Assembly (NCBI RefSeq): GCF_015482775.1
Contig: NZ_CP058214.1
Coordinates: 3,338,501-3,402,500 of the forward strand
Direction: 5' to 3'
Length of the DNA stretch: 64,000 nt
Source of the DNA: Kaustia mangrovi
GTDB lineage: Bacteria; Pseudomonadota; Alphaproteobacteria; Rhizobiales; Im1
The first letter of the stretch is position 1; every line of letters begins with the position of its first letter. Both the position numbers and the translations under genes were made by a program. The notes below the pieces were generated by a model. That model saw only the letters and a program-made list of their open reading frames with translations, had not been told where the DNA came from and did not search any database. This document shows, in pieces, positions 17,445 to 24,665 of this stretch.

Positions 17445-17723
17445 ATGCAGAACCCTGAAGGACAGCTTAATCAACCCACCAGGTCGGCATCGCTGCCGAC
17501 CAAGCCAGGCTTCTTTTGGGCCAGGTGGCTCAAGCCCGCCCCGGGGACAGCCGACAACGGCGAGTGCTGCAATCCCGACGAATGGGAAGTCATGCATGTC
17601 GTCGAGAACACCTTCGATCCATCGGATCCGGAATACCTCATGGTGATGGTACCCGGTGTCGAGCATTGGCAGCCGATGGAGAACTTCCATTGGGGCGCTG
17701 AGGTCAGGAGGGCGGCGCAATGA
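17445..17723 (+). CDS. Phage hypothetical protein
   Basis: The 92-residue protein has no recognised domain. It is acidic, with many Trp and Pro residues (GFFWARWLKP, EHWQPMENFHWG). It is the leftmost prophage gene, and its stop overlaps the ATG of the J-domain gene, which suggests one operon running right. Function unknown. Confidence 0.6.
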   Translation: MQNPEGQLNQPTRSASLPTKPGFFWARWLKPAPGTADNGECCNPDEWEVMHVVENTFDPSDPEYLMVMVPGVEHWQPMENFHWGAEVRRAAQ

Positions 17724-18562
17724 CCGAAGCCTATCCGCTCCAATGGCCTCCGGGCTGGCCGCGGACGCCGGCTCATAAGCGGATCCAGTCGCGGTTCGCT
17801 GCACGCGGTCTCGCCGAGGAAAGCAGCCGTATCTACGCAGAGCTGCAGCGTCTCGGCGCCCGCTATCCAGTCGTCTCGACCGACGTCGCGCTGCGCCGTG
17901 ACGGCATCCCCTACAGCAATCGGCGCCGCCCGGAGGATCCAGGGGTTGCTGTGTACTTCGATCTCAACGGTCGCCAGCAGTGCATCCCCTGTGACCGGTG
18001 GTCGAGCGTAGAGGAAAACGCGCGCGCCATCTGGAAGAGCGTCGAGGCCCTGCGCGGGCTGGAGCGCTGGGGTGCGAAGTCGTTCGTTGATGCGGCCTTC
18101 TCCGGCTTCCAGGCACTACCGCCGCCGAGCTCGGAGGATCGCCCGCACTGGTCGGCGATCCTGGGCGTACCGCGCTTTGCCAAAGAGAGCCAGATCAAGG
18201 CCGCCTACAAGGCCAAGGCGATGGACGCCCATCCGGATCGGCCTGGCGGATCGAGCGAGCGCATGGCCGAGATCAACGACGCCTACAACCAGGCGATGGG
18301 GGCCGGAATGCCTAGCACGTTCACCTATTGCGACAGATGCAACAACACGGGGTGGATCGACTGTCGTTGTGGCGGCGATCTGTGCCTTTGCGGCGAGGGA
18401 GAGCTGCCGTGTCCGCAATGCGGCGGAGACATCCCCGACGATGACGCCCGCTGCCCGACTTGCGAAGGCTCTGGCCGGATCAATCCGCTCACGGCGCCGA
18501 AGGGGCATTTCGTAGCCGGCGCAGCCGACTGTCCCCACTGCGATGGAACAGGGAGGATATAG
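17720..18562 (+). CDS. Phage J-domain protein with C-terminal zinc-finger cysteines
   Basis: The 280-residue protein has an unassigned N-terminal region (to about 140), a J domain (about 142-195) with the HPD motif at 171-173 (DAHPDRPGGS), and a cysteine-rich tail with CDRC, CRC, CLC, CPQC, CPTC and CPHC pairs (204-274), like the zinc-binding region of DnaJ. The J domain should stimulate host DnaK; a phage co-chaperone could help assembly or steer DnaK during replication. The domain order differs from true DnaJ (J domain in the middle, no G/F linker), so it is not a host dnaJ copy. Confidence 0.8.
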   Translation: MTEAYPLQWPPGWPRTPAHKRIQSRFAARGLAEESSRIYAELQRLGARYPVVSTDVALRRDGIPYSNRRRPEDPGVAVYFDLNGRQQCIPCDRWSSVEENARAIWKSVEALRGLERWGAKSFVDAAFSGFQALPPPSSEDRPHWSAILGVPRFAKESQIKAAYKAKAMDAHPDRPGGSSERMAEINDAYNQAMGAGMPSTFTYCDRCNNTGWIDCRCGGDLCLCGEGELPCPQCGGDIPDDDARCPTCEGSGRINPLTAPKGHFVAGAADCPHCDGTGRI

Positions 18563-18564
18563 GG

Positions 18565-18798
18565 ATGGGTAATCTCGCCATCTGGCGTGAAGCCGGCAAG
18601 CTGAATGGCTGGAGAATGCCATACGCGCCGTGGTGGAAGCGCCTTCCTGTCATTCGACATATTCGTGCACTTCTGATCGCGGAACGTATCGGGCGCTGGT
18701 ACCGGCACGGGCCTGGATCGATAGGGCTGCGCACTGGCTATGACGATTGGGTGCTCGTAGGCATTTGGCACGGATTGGAGGAGCCCGATCATGACTGA
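18565..18798 (+). CDS. Small phage protein of unknown function
   Basis: The 77-residue protein is rich in Arg and Trp, with RHIRALLIAERIGRWYRHG and TGYDDWVLVGIWHGLE. The ATG at 18565 is preceded by GGGAGGATATAGGG. Its end overlaps the next gene by 8 bp. No family or motif assignable. Confidence 0.6.
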   Translation: MGNLAIWREAGKLNGWRMPYAPWWKRLPVIRHIRALLIAERIGRWYRHGPGSIGLRTGYDDWVLVGIWHGLEEPDHD

Positions 18799-19144
18799 CG
18801 CCAAGACGACCGACCTCGAAGGCGACCGCTTCGACACGATGGCGGCGGAAATCGTGGACCGTCACCCGGAGTTGTGGGAGATGGGCGTCACTGCCGCACG
18901 CCTCCAGAACCTGCAAGACGACATCGCCGCGCAGATACGACACACGGCGCGCTCGACGCCCACATACCCCGCTCTCGTGGAGGCGTTGGAGCCACTCGCC
19001 AAGATGGGAAAGCGGTACATCCCGCCGCGAGAAGATGGCTTCAAGTCCACACCCGACAATGCAGTGGCGAAAGTCCCGGTGAAGTACCTTCGCGCAGCAT
19101 ATGCCGCCGTCGCCGCCGCCAAGGGAGGCTCCGATGGACGATAG
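18791..19144 (+). CDS. Phage hypothetical protein
   Basis: The 117-residue, mostly helical protein shows no known motif. Overlaps at both ends (with 18565-18798 and 19134-19382) place it in the same translationally linked string. Function unknown. Confidence 0.55.
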   Translation: MTDAKTTDLEGDRFDTMAAEIVDRHPELWEMGVTAARLQNLQDDIAAQIRHTARSTPTYPALVEALEPLAKMGKRYIPPREDGFKSTPDNAVAKVPVKYLRAAYAAVAAAKGGSDGR

Positions 19145-19382
19145 CACGCTCACCACCGCGTTTCACGCCCACACCGAAGGGCAGACGAAATTCACGCGCC
19201 GAATGGTGATCGCGATTGCCCTGATGGCCAACGAGACGCCGCGCCGTATCGTCCGCCGCTGCGAGCGCCTGGGGCTGTGCAAGCGCGGCTCATGGGAGTG
19301 GTTCGTCGATAATGGCGGAATCACAAAGGCGCAGATCGCGGAAGTGCGCGCCGATCTCGCCAAGGGAGGGAAAGATGGCTGA
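19134..19382 (+). CDS. Small HTH-like phage protein
   Basis: The 82-residue basic protein has a possible helix-turn-helix (ETPRRIVRRCERLGLCKRGSW, then ITKAQIAEVRADL). The ATG at 19134 follows AGGGAGG. DNA binding is only suggested by charge and helix pattern. Confidence 0.5.
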   Translation: MDDSTLTTAFHAHTEGQTKFTRRMVIAIALMANETPRRIVRRCERLGLCKRGSWEWFVDNGGITKAQIAEVRADLAKGGKDG

Positions 19383-19707
19383 GCGGCCCAGGCGAATCCA
19401 GCGCAAGCGCACGAAGGGCTGGCGGATGCCGCCTGGCGCCGTCTATGTCGGGCGCCCGACGAAGTGGGGAAACCCCTTCACGGTCGAGGCCGCGCGCGAG
19501 GCCGGATATCGCGACGGTCACGCGATGGCCGTCCACGCCTACCGCGAATGGCTGCGCGGCAATCCGCTCTATCCGGGCCATGAGCACCTGCGCGACCACA
19601 TCCTGACACATGTGCACGACCTAGCCGGAAAAGACCTCGTCTGTTGGTGCCCGCTTGACGAGCCGTGCCACGCCGACATCCTGATGGAGTTAGCCAATGA
19701 TTGCTAA
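19375..19707 (+). CDS. DUF4326 family protein
   Basis: The 110-residue protein shows the DUF4326 signatures VYVGRPTKWGNPF and LVCWCPLDEPCHADIL. The family is common in phages and some plasmids. Its role is not established, though the conserved Cys/His set near the C-terminus suggests metal binding. The start at 19375 has GGGAGGGAA upstream. It overlaps both neighbours by a few bases. Confidence 0.8.
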   Translation: MAERPRRIQRKRTKGWRMPPGAVYVGRPTKWGNPFTVEAAREAGYRDGHAMAVHAYREWLRGNPLYPGHEHLRDHILTHVHDLAGKDLVCWCPLDEPCHADILMELANDC

Positions 19708-20620
19708 ACCCGACATCTGCATCTATCACCATCCCTGCCTCGACGGCTTCGCCGCGGCACTCGCGGTTTGGCTGGAATGGGGCGATGAGGTCGAGTATCG
19801 GCCGGCGACCTATGGGAAGCCGCTACCACTCGACGATGTCAGTGGAAAGAACGTCCTGTTCGTCGATTTCTGCGGTGCAGGCCAGACGATGTGGTCATTG
19901 GTCCACGACTGCGGTTGCAAGGTCACGGTTCTGGATCACCACAAGACGGCCAAGGCCGCCATGGAAGAACTTCTCGGCGACGGAACCGTCGAGGGCGTTT
20001 TCGACATGGAGCGCTCCGGATGCGGGATCGCCTGGGATGAGATCCATGGCGGAGAACGGCCCCGCCTGATCAACCATCTGGAGGATCGCGATCTCTGGCG
20101 GTTCGCTCTCTCTGGCACTCGGGAGTTTTTCGCCTACATAGCGAGCTATCACTATGATTTCGACGTCTGGAATTGGCTGCGGCAGTCAGCCGACAACAAT
20201 CTGCAATACGACCGAATGCTGCTATCAGGCAGCGCTATCCTTGGAAAACAGGCCAAGGATATCGCGGAATGGCTGGATCAGGGCACGCAGTGGTGGGAGT
20301 TCTCGAGGTATCCGGAATGCGAGCCGGTCGGCCCAGCCTATCAGATCTGGCCTGTCTCCGAAGCGGACCCTCTGACACCGCCTGATCGTGTGTGGCGGGT
20401 ACCGGTAGTCAATGCGCCGTACACCCATGGCTCCGACGCCGCCCACGAGCTGTTGCAGCGACATCAGGAGGCACCGTTCGCCGCCTACTATTGGGATGTG
20501 GACGGCACCCGGCGCTGGGGTCTGCGATCCGCAGACGACCGCGAGGACGTCTCCGCCATCGCAAAAGCCCGTGGCGGCGGCGGCCACCGCAATGCAGCCG
20601 GCTTCGAGGTCGCGCCATGA
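19697..20620 (+). CDS. DHH-family phosphoesterase
   Basis: The 307-residue protein shows DHH motifs I-III: HHPCLDGFAAAL (Asp16), FVDFC (Asp57) and LDHHKT (80-82). A C-terminal DHHA1 substrate-binding motif RGGGGHRNAAGF lies near residue 295. This superfamily includes nanoRNases, pAp phosphatases and cyclic-dinucleotide phosphodiesterases. The phage substrate is unknown. Possibilities are nanoRNA or nucleotide recycling, or destruction of signalling cyclic oligonucleotides. The downstream nuclease gene overlaps by ATGA. Confidence 0.85.
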   Translation: MIAKPDICIYHHPCLDGFAAALAVWLEWGDEVEYRPATYGKPLPLDDVSGKNVLFVDFCGAGQTMWSLVHDCGCKVTVLDHHKTAKAAMEELLGDGTVEGVFDMERSGCGIAWDEIHGGERPRLINHLEDRDLWRFALSGTREFFAYIASYHYDFDVWNWLRQSADNNLQYDRMLLSGSAILGKQAKDIAEWLDQGTQWWEFSRYPECEPVGPAYQIWPVSEADPLTPPDRVWRVPVVNAPYTHGSDAAHELLQRHQEAPFAAYYWDVDGTRRWGLRSADDREDVSAIAKARGGGGHRNAAGFEVAP

Positions 20621-21093
20621 TCGCCGTTCTGTCGCTTGCCCTGATCCTGGTCGCCTCGACCGCAGATGCTGCAGAACTGCATGGCCGCGTCGTCTCCATC
20701 ACCGATGGCGACACCATCGTCGTGCTCGACGACCGTCACCGACAGCACAAGGTGCGGCTCTCCGGGATCGATGCGCCGGAACGGCATCAGCCATGGGGCG
20801 CCCGCAGCCGGCAGGCGCTCGGTCGCCTCGTCCATCGGAAGTCCGTTACAGTCGACTGGTACAAGCGGGACCGGTGGGGCCGGATCGTCGGATCGGTCTG
20901 GCGAGGGGGCAAGGATGTCGGGCTCACCATGGTGCGCAGCGGCATGGCGTGGTGGTTCCGGCGCTATGCCGACGAGCAGAGCCCGGCGGATCGTGCCAGC
21001 TACGCCGCGGCGGAAGACGAGGCCAGGACGGCGCGGCGCGGGCTCTGGCAGGATCCGCGTCCGCTGCCGCCGTGGGTGTGGCGGCGACGATGA
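20617..21093 (+). CDS. Secreted staphylococcal-nuclease-like (SNase) nuclease
   Basis: The 158-residue protein has a signal peptide (LSLALILVASTADA) and an SNase OB-fold with TDGDTIVVL, VRLSGIDAPERHQPWG and YKRDRWGRIVGSVW. These supply the calcium-binding and catalytic Asp, Arg and Glu residues. It would cleave DNA or RNA in the periplasm. Such genes are widespread in conjugative elements and prophages. The ATG overlaps the stop of the DHH gene. Confidence 0.85.
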   Translation: MIAVLSLALILVASTADAAELHGRVVSITDGDTIVVLDDRHRQHKVRLSGIDAPERHQPWGARSRQALGRLVHRKSVTVDWYKRDRWGRIVGSVWRGGKDVGLTMVRSGMAWWFRRYADEQSPADRASYAAAEDEARTARRGLWQDPRPLPPWVWRRR

Positions 21094-21272
21094 GGCCACG
21101 AGACACGGCTTGATGGCGCCAGGAGCGTCCGAAGCCTTGGGCTCCGCACTGTGACATAGAGGGCACTGCCTAGATCCAAGTCGCCGCTACAGACTTGAAA
21201 TTATCGAATATGCGTCTAAAATCTCGTGCGTCGCGCGCATATTTGCATCAACGAAGGGTAGCGGAGCTAGAC

Positions 21273-21584
21273 ATGGTGCATCCTTACGAGGATATCGATC
21301 ATCTACCGAAGAAGGTGAAGGATGAGATAAAACAGGGAAGGCCGACGAGCGACGACAAGATGGTCCTCAAGATCATCAAGCGCGCCACCGACGAGCTCGG
21401 CGTCTGCAGCATCGATCACATCATTGCCGGCATGTATGTCGAGTATAAGATGGAGGTCGGTCGCAGATATATCCGCCAGAAGCTCTATCGAATGAAACAA
21501 CGCGGCTACATCAAGGATACGGAGCGCGGGCACTATGTCCCGACAGGCAAGGAGCCGAACGGCTCAGAGGATGACGAACCATGA
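21273..21584 (+). CDS. Small phage protein, possible winged helix
   Basis: The 103-residue protein has a segment reading as a winged helix: SDDKMVLKIIKRATDEL, SIDHIIAGMYVEY, RYIRQKLYRMKQRGYIKDTE. The start at 21273 is chosen for the upstream GGAG with 6-nt spacing; TTG at 21195 and ATG at 21210 in the same frame are alternatives. It may be a DNA-binding regulator. The following gene overlaps by four bases. Confidence 0.6.
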   Translation: MVHPYEDIDHLPKKVKDEIKQGRPTSDDKMVLKIIKRATDELGVCSIDHIIAGMYVEYKMEVGRRYIRQKLYRMKQRGYIKDTERGHYVPTGKEPNGSEDDEP

Positions 21585-21793
21585 TCCGGAACCAGAATTT
21601 CCGTCTCTTGATGGCGCTCCTGGTTGGTGCGGCCGTCACCGGCGGGATCTACTACTTCCTGGGCGACGTTCTTGACGCCATCGGCATGCCGTGGTGGGTC
21701 TACCTGATCATCTGGGCCGGCCTCTCCGGTACCGCGCTGCAGACGCTCACGCGCCAGGCCGCCAATGAGACGACGATCAGGAGGGGCGAATGA
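21581..21793 (+). CDS. Small two-helix membrane protein
   Basis: The 70-residue protein has two hydrophobic helices (LLMALLVGAAVTGGIYYFLG and WWVYLIIWAGLSGTAL) and a polar tail. It is not next to the lysis genes, so a holin role is not assumed. It sits in an overlapping string of small genes. Confidence 0.55.
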   Translation: MIRNQNFRLLMALLVGAAVTGGIYYFLGDVLDAIGMPWWVYLIIWAGLSGTALQTLTRQAANETTIRRGE

Positions 21794-21996
21794 CCGATCC
21801 TATCTCGCGGATACTGAGAGAGCATATCGCGCTGGAAAAGCGCAAGATCGAACAAATCCACTCTGGCATGAGGCTCGACGGGCAGACCGATCTCGACGGC
21901 GTCATCACGACGACGGAAGAAGAGGCGCTCAAGGCTATCGCCCAAATGGAAGGTGCGCTCAAGAGGCATGAAGAGCGCAATCCGCCGGAGGACTGA
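21790..21996 (+). CDS. Small phage protein of unknown function
   Basis: The 68-residue helical, charged protein has no known motif. It overlaps the upstream gene by ATGA and ends the left accessory operon about 100 bp before tRNA-Pro. Confidence 0.5.
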   Translation: MTDPISRILREHIALEKRKIEQIHSGMRLDGQTDLDGVITTTEEEALKAIAQMEGALKRHEERNPPED

Positions 21997-22094
21997 CTAT
22001 CGATCTGGCTGGGGCGGCGCAACATCGACACCCCGCCTCAAGCTGACAACCGCCTTGCGGAGACCGATCCGCAACGATATAACGCCTCCCGCAT

Positions 22095-22171
22095 CGGAGC
22101 GTAGCGCAGCCTGGTAGCGCACCTCGTTCGGGACGAGGGGGTCGCAGGTTCAAATCCTGCCGCTCCGACCA
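22095..22171 (+). tRNA. tRNA-Pro (anticodon CGG) inside the prophage
   Basis: The 77-nt cloverleaf has acceptor CGGAGCG with CGCTCCG (22161-22167), D-arm GCGCAGCCTGGTAGCGC, anticodon stem CCTCG/CGAGG around loop TTCGGGA (anticodon CGG), T-arm with GGTTCAAATCC, and an encoded CCA at 22169-22171. All stems pair, so it looks functional. It may be phage-borne or a relic of an att site. No second copy of its 3' half is seen in the window. Confidence 0.93.
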
Positions 22172-22186
22172 ATCCTTCCCCAGTCA

Positions 22187-22426
22187 TCATCGATCCGGCC
22201 ATTGCTGCCATTCCTGCCGATGGCAATCCCAGCTCCGCGTCGACAATGCGGCGTGGCCAAGGGCGCCACAGGCCTCGCATCTCGACCGCTTCCGGATCCA
22301 CTCCACCGGGGCCCCCGGACCCCATCGGATGATGAACGGAGCCAGCGCAACCGGCCGGCTCCGGCGACAGGCCGTGCAGGTCAACCAGATCCACGGATCG
22401 CGCCGGCGGGCATCTTCCAGCCTCAC
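22187..22426 (-). CDS. Zinc-ribbon phage/plasmid-type hypothetical protein
   Basis: The 79-residue protein has paired cysteines (LTCTACRRS and RCEACGALG) around a hydrophobic LAPFIIRWG stretch, resembling a zinc-ribbon family frequent in rhizobial genomes and phages. The start is GTG at 22426 with a distant GGAG. It is antisense to the surrounding phage genes and ends 15 bp from the tRNA. Function unknown. Confidence 0.6.
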   Translation of the reverse strand: MRLEDARRRDPWIWLTCTACRRSRPVALAPFIIRWGPGAPVEWIRKRSRCEACGALGHAALSTRSWDCHRQEWQQWPDR

Positions 22427-22540
22427 GACGTTTCGAGCTCCAACTCGGTGAATGGAACATTATGTGAACATTGACGGCGCGCCCCGGTCAAGGCATATTA
22501 CGGAACGCAATATTTCTTATCGCAGATTGCGATTTTCGTC

Positions 22541-22569
22541 TTGACGGGGACATGGCGAATTGTTATATT
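22541..22569 (+). promoter_or_regulatory. Sigma-70 promoter of the toxin-antitoxin operon
   Basis: TTGACG (22541-22546) and TATATT (22564-22569) are separated by exactly 17 bp, 6 bp before the RelE start codon. The predicted start site falls at or just after the ATG, so the toxin message may be leaderless, or the GTG/ATG at an adjacent codon may be used. Confidence 0.65.
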
Positions 22570-22575
22570 TTTTGC

Positions 22576-22830
22576 ATGATGAAGATCACATATAGCAAAG
22601 ACGCGGTGCGCTACCTGAACCGGATGCCGGCGAACCGGAAGCGCCAGATCATCGCGAAGATGGATCAGTACGCTGCCGATCCGGCAGCCTTGGCGAACAA
22701 CGTGAAGCCCCTGAAAGGCGGTCTCGGTTATCGCCTCCGGGTCGGTAACTATCGGGTGATCTTCACGGTTTCAGAAGATACGGTCCGGGTGCTGGAAGTC
22801 GGCCCCCGGGGAAGCATCTACGAGGATTGA
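22576..22830 (+). CDS. RelE/ParE-family toxin
   Basis: The 84-residue basic protein has the RelE fold pattern: KITYSKDAVRYLNRMP, then KPLKGGLGYRLRVGNYRVIF and a C-terminal VLEVGPRGSIYED. RelE toxins cut mRNA in the ribosomal A site; ParE relatives poison gyrase. GYRLRVGNYRVIF favours RelE. It is toxin-first, 11 bp upstream of its antitoxin, as in HigBA-like orders. Two consecutive ATGs (22576 and 22579) can start it. Confidence 0.88.
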   Translation: MMKITYSKDAVRYLNRMPANRKRQIIAKMDQYAADPAALANNVKPLKGGLGYRLRVGNYRVIFTVSEDTVRVLEVGPRGSIYED

Positions 22831-22841
22831 GGATAGCAGAC

Positions 22842-23219
22842 ATGAACAAGCCCACCATCATCACGAGCCCCAGCGGCGACCGCATGGCGGTTATTCCGCT
22901 GGAGGAATATGAACGTCTCCAGGAGGCCCTGGAGGACGCCTCCGACGAGGCCGCGCTGGACCGCGCGCTGCGGCGTGTCAGGAACGGTGAGGACGAGGTG
23001 CTACCGCCCGATATCGCCCGGCGCCTGCTCGATGACGACGAGAACAAGGTCAAGATCTGGCGCCAGCATCGCGGCCTCACCGCCAGCGAGCTCGCCGAGA
23101 AGGCCGAGATCAGCCAGAGCTATATCTCGCAGATCGAGACCGGTGTCCGGGCCGGAACGGTCGATGTCATGAAGCGCATCGCCGCCGTGCTCGGTGTCGG
23201 CATCGACGATCTGGTATGA
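22842..23219 (+). CDS. Antitoxin with Phd-like N-terminus and XRE C-terminus
   Basis: The 125-residue protein begins like a Phd/YefM antitoxin (ITSPSGDRMAVIPLEEYERLQEAL) and ends in a full XRE helix-turn-helix (LTASELAEKAEISQSYISQIETG…VMKRIAAVLGV). The antitoxin therefore has an added DNA-binding head. It should neutralise RelE and repress its own promoter. The ATG has GAGG upstream. Confidence 0.85.
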   Translation: MNKPTIITSPSGDRMAVIPLEEYERLQEALEDASDEAALDRALRRVRNGEDEVLPPDIARRLLDDDENKVKIWRQHRGLTASELAEKAEISQSYISQIETGVRAGTVDVMKRIAAVLGVGIDDLV

Positions 23220-23341
23220 CCTGGCCGGGCGATCAGGGGAAATCACCCTGAAACGCCCGGTCCGCAACGCCTCATGGCCGGCCGGGTCCGGAATAGGAAA
23301 TCAGTATCTGTGGTTGTGCGGTTTCGGAAAACAACCCGAAA

Positions 23342-23745
23342 AGCGTTACAAATCGCAGCGACCGTTACAGCAACCGTTACACTCGACGGTTCCGATAAAT
23401 CGTGGAAAATCAATTCTTTATATGAGGTCGCCGCCCCCCTTGTAACGGTGTAACGGTGTAACGCTTCCACGGGAGCCTTACACACGCACACGCGTATGTG
23501 GGCGCACACGTATACGCGCGTACGCGCACGCGCAGGCGCGCGCATGTGTGTGTCTGTGTTTCTCTATATAAAGTGTTACATAGACCGTTACGGTCATATG
23601 TTAACTATCTGATATCATTGAATAATCGACAAATCGGTTGATGTAACGGTTTAAGTAACGCTCGCCTTTAACGGGAACTGAAACGTTACACAATCTCGTA
23701 AGTTATTGAAAACTATCGATTATTTTGTAACGCTTTCTGTAACGC
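23342..23745. repeat. Twelve-copy TGTAACG[G/C]T repeat array (candidate iterons/operators)
   Basis: The core GTAACG or its complement CGTTAC occurs at 23344, 23363, 23375, 23442, 23450, 23458, 23586, 23643, 23655, 23684, 23727 and 23739. Chance would give well under one in 400 bp. Extended copies read TGTAACGGT or TGTAACGCT. Several neighbours are spaced 8 or 12 bp apart, in both orientations. AT-rich stretches lie among them (about 23565-23640 and 23700-23728). No gene is present. Plausible roles are iteron-type replication origin, partition site or operator array. Confidence 0.7.
23479..23560. repeat. Alternating purine-pyrimidine tract (Z-DNA-prone)
   Basis: About 80 bp of nearly unbroken CA/CG/TA/TG dinucleotide alternation (for example CACACGCACACGCGTATGTG, then GCGCGTACGCGCACGCGC). 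Such tracts adopt left-handed DNA under negative supercoiling. It sits inside the TGTAACG repeat array. Confidence 0.7.
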
Positions 23746-23787
23746 CCCATGTCTTGCCCGGTATCACCGATCTGCTATCGTCTCGCC

Positions 23788-24480
23788 ATGTTCGAGATCG
23801 ATGCCAAATGGAGAGACGCACAGGTCAAGCGCCTGCTTTGGCGTCTCGAAAGTCGTCAATGGCCTTTTGCCATCGCCATGGCACTCACCCGCATCGGAAA
23901 GCGCGTCAAGTCCGCCGAACGCGACGAGATGAAGCGTGTCTTCGACCGGCCGACCCCGTACACGCTCAACTCCCTTCGGCTCGAACCCGCCACGAAGAGC
24001 GATCTCCAAGCCAGGATCTGGTTCCGCGAGTTCGCCGGCAAAGGCACTCCGGCGGCCAAGTATCTGCTCCCACAGGTCTACGGCGGCAGCCGCGTCGAGA
24101 AGCGGTTCGAGCGGCGCATCGGTCTCGGCTATCTGATGCCGACCACAGCGGCGCCGCTGGACCGCTACGGCAATGTCCGTCGTTCCATTTACTCCAAGAT
24201 CCTGTCCGGGGTAGGGGCACAGGGCGATCCCTACCAGAACAGCCCGCGCGGCAGCCGAAAGCGAAAAACCTACTTCCGGGGTACCCCCCGAGGCCATGGC
24301 GTCCCCGGGATCTGGGAGAGGCAGGGCCGCGACCGGCTGCGCCCGATCTTCATCGCTATCCCGTCGCCGTCCTACTCCCCTCGCTTCGCCTTCTTCGGTG
24401 TCGCCGAGCGCAGCGTCAACGAGCATTGGGAAGTCGAGTTCAACACCGCGATCCAGCGCGCGCTCGGCACGTCCCGCTGA
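23788..24480 (+). CDS. Conserved phage protein of unknown function
   Basis: The roughly 230-residue basic protein contains FAIAMALTRIGKRVKSAE, VFDRPTPYTLNSL and AGKGTPAAKYLLPQVYGG, a pattern seen in a conserved family near phage structural genes. It lies upstream of the terminase, so a structural or head-tail completion role is possible but unproven. ATG at 23788 is preferred; an ATG at 23749 would extend into the repeat array. Confidence 0.65.
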   Translation: MFEIDAKWRDAQVKRLLWRLESRQWPFAIAMALTRIGKRVKSAERDEMKRVFDRPTPYTLNSLRLEPATKSDLQARIWFREFAGKGTPAAKYLLPQVYGGSRVEKRFERRIGLGYLMPTTAAPLDRYGNVRRSIYSKILSGVGAQGDPYQNSPRGSRKRKTYFRGTPRGHGVPGIWERQGRDRLRPIFIAIPSPSYSPRFAFFGVAERSVNEHWEVEFNTAIQRALGTSR

Positions 24481-24569
24481 CATCGAGGCGCCGAGGGGCA
24501 CCCACCCCCTATGGCCTTAGGTTCTTCCAAACCCTTGAAATTACGGGTAATTCGAAGCCCGATTTTTTT

Positions 24570-24598
24570 CTAGTCGCAGCCTGCTAGTCACGCTAGTC
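24570..24598. repeat. Three CTAGTC repeats upstream of terminase small subunit
   Basis: CTAGTC occurs at 24570, 24584 and 24593, in the gap between 24480 and 24666, next to a GATTTTTTTC run. Small-terminase binding (pac or cos) sites often lie here. The role is inferred from position alone. Confidence 0.35.
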
Positions 24599-24665
24599 AC
24601 CCTGAGATACGGTGTTGTCGTTTGAAGCGTTGCGCTGCAAAAAGAGACAATTGACGACATCAGGA

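Noticed and set aside
22038-22460. Minus-strand open frame with an [15 protein letters not shown] segment
   Set aside because: That segment is the known artefact of translating the antisense of a tRNA gene (tRNA-Pro at 22095-22171).
23342-23745. CRISPR array
   Set aside because: Repeats are only about 9 bp, occur in both orientations and are irregularly spaced, with no uniform spacers and no cas genes.
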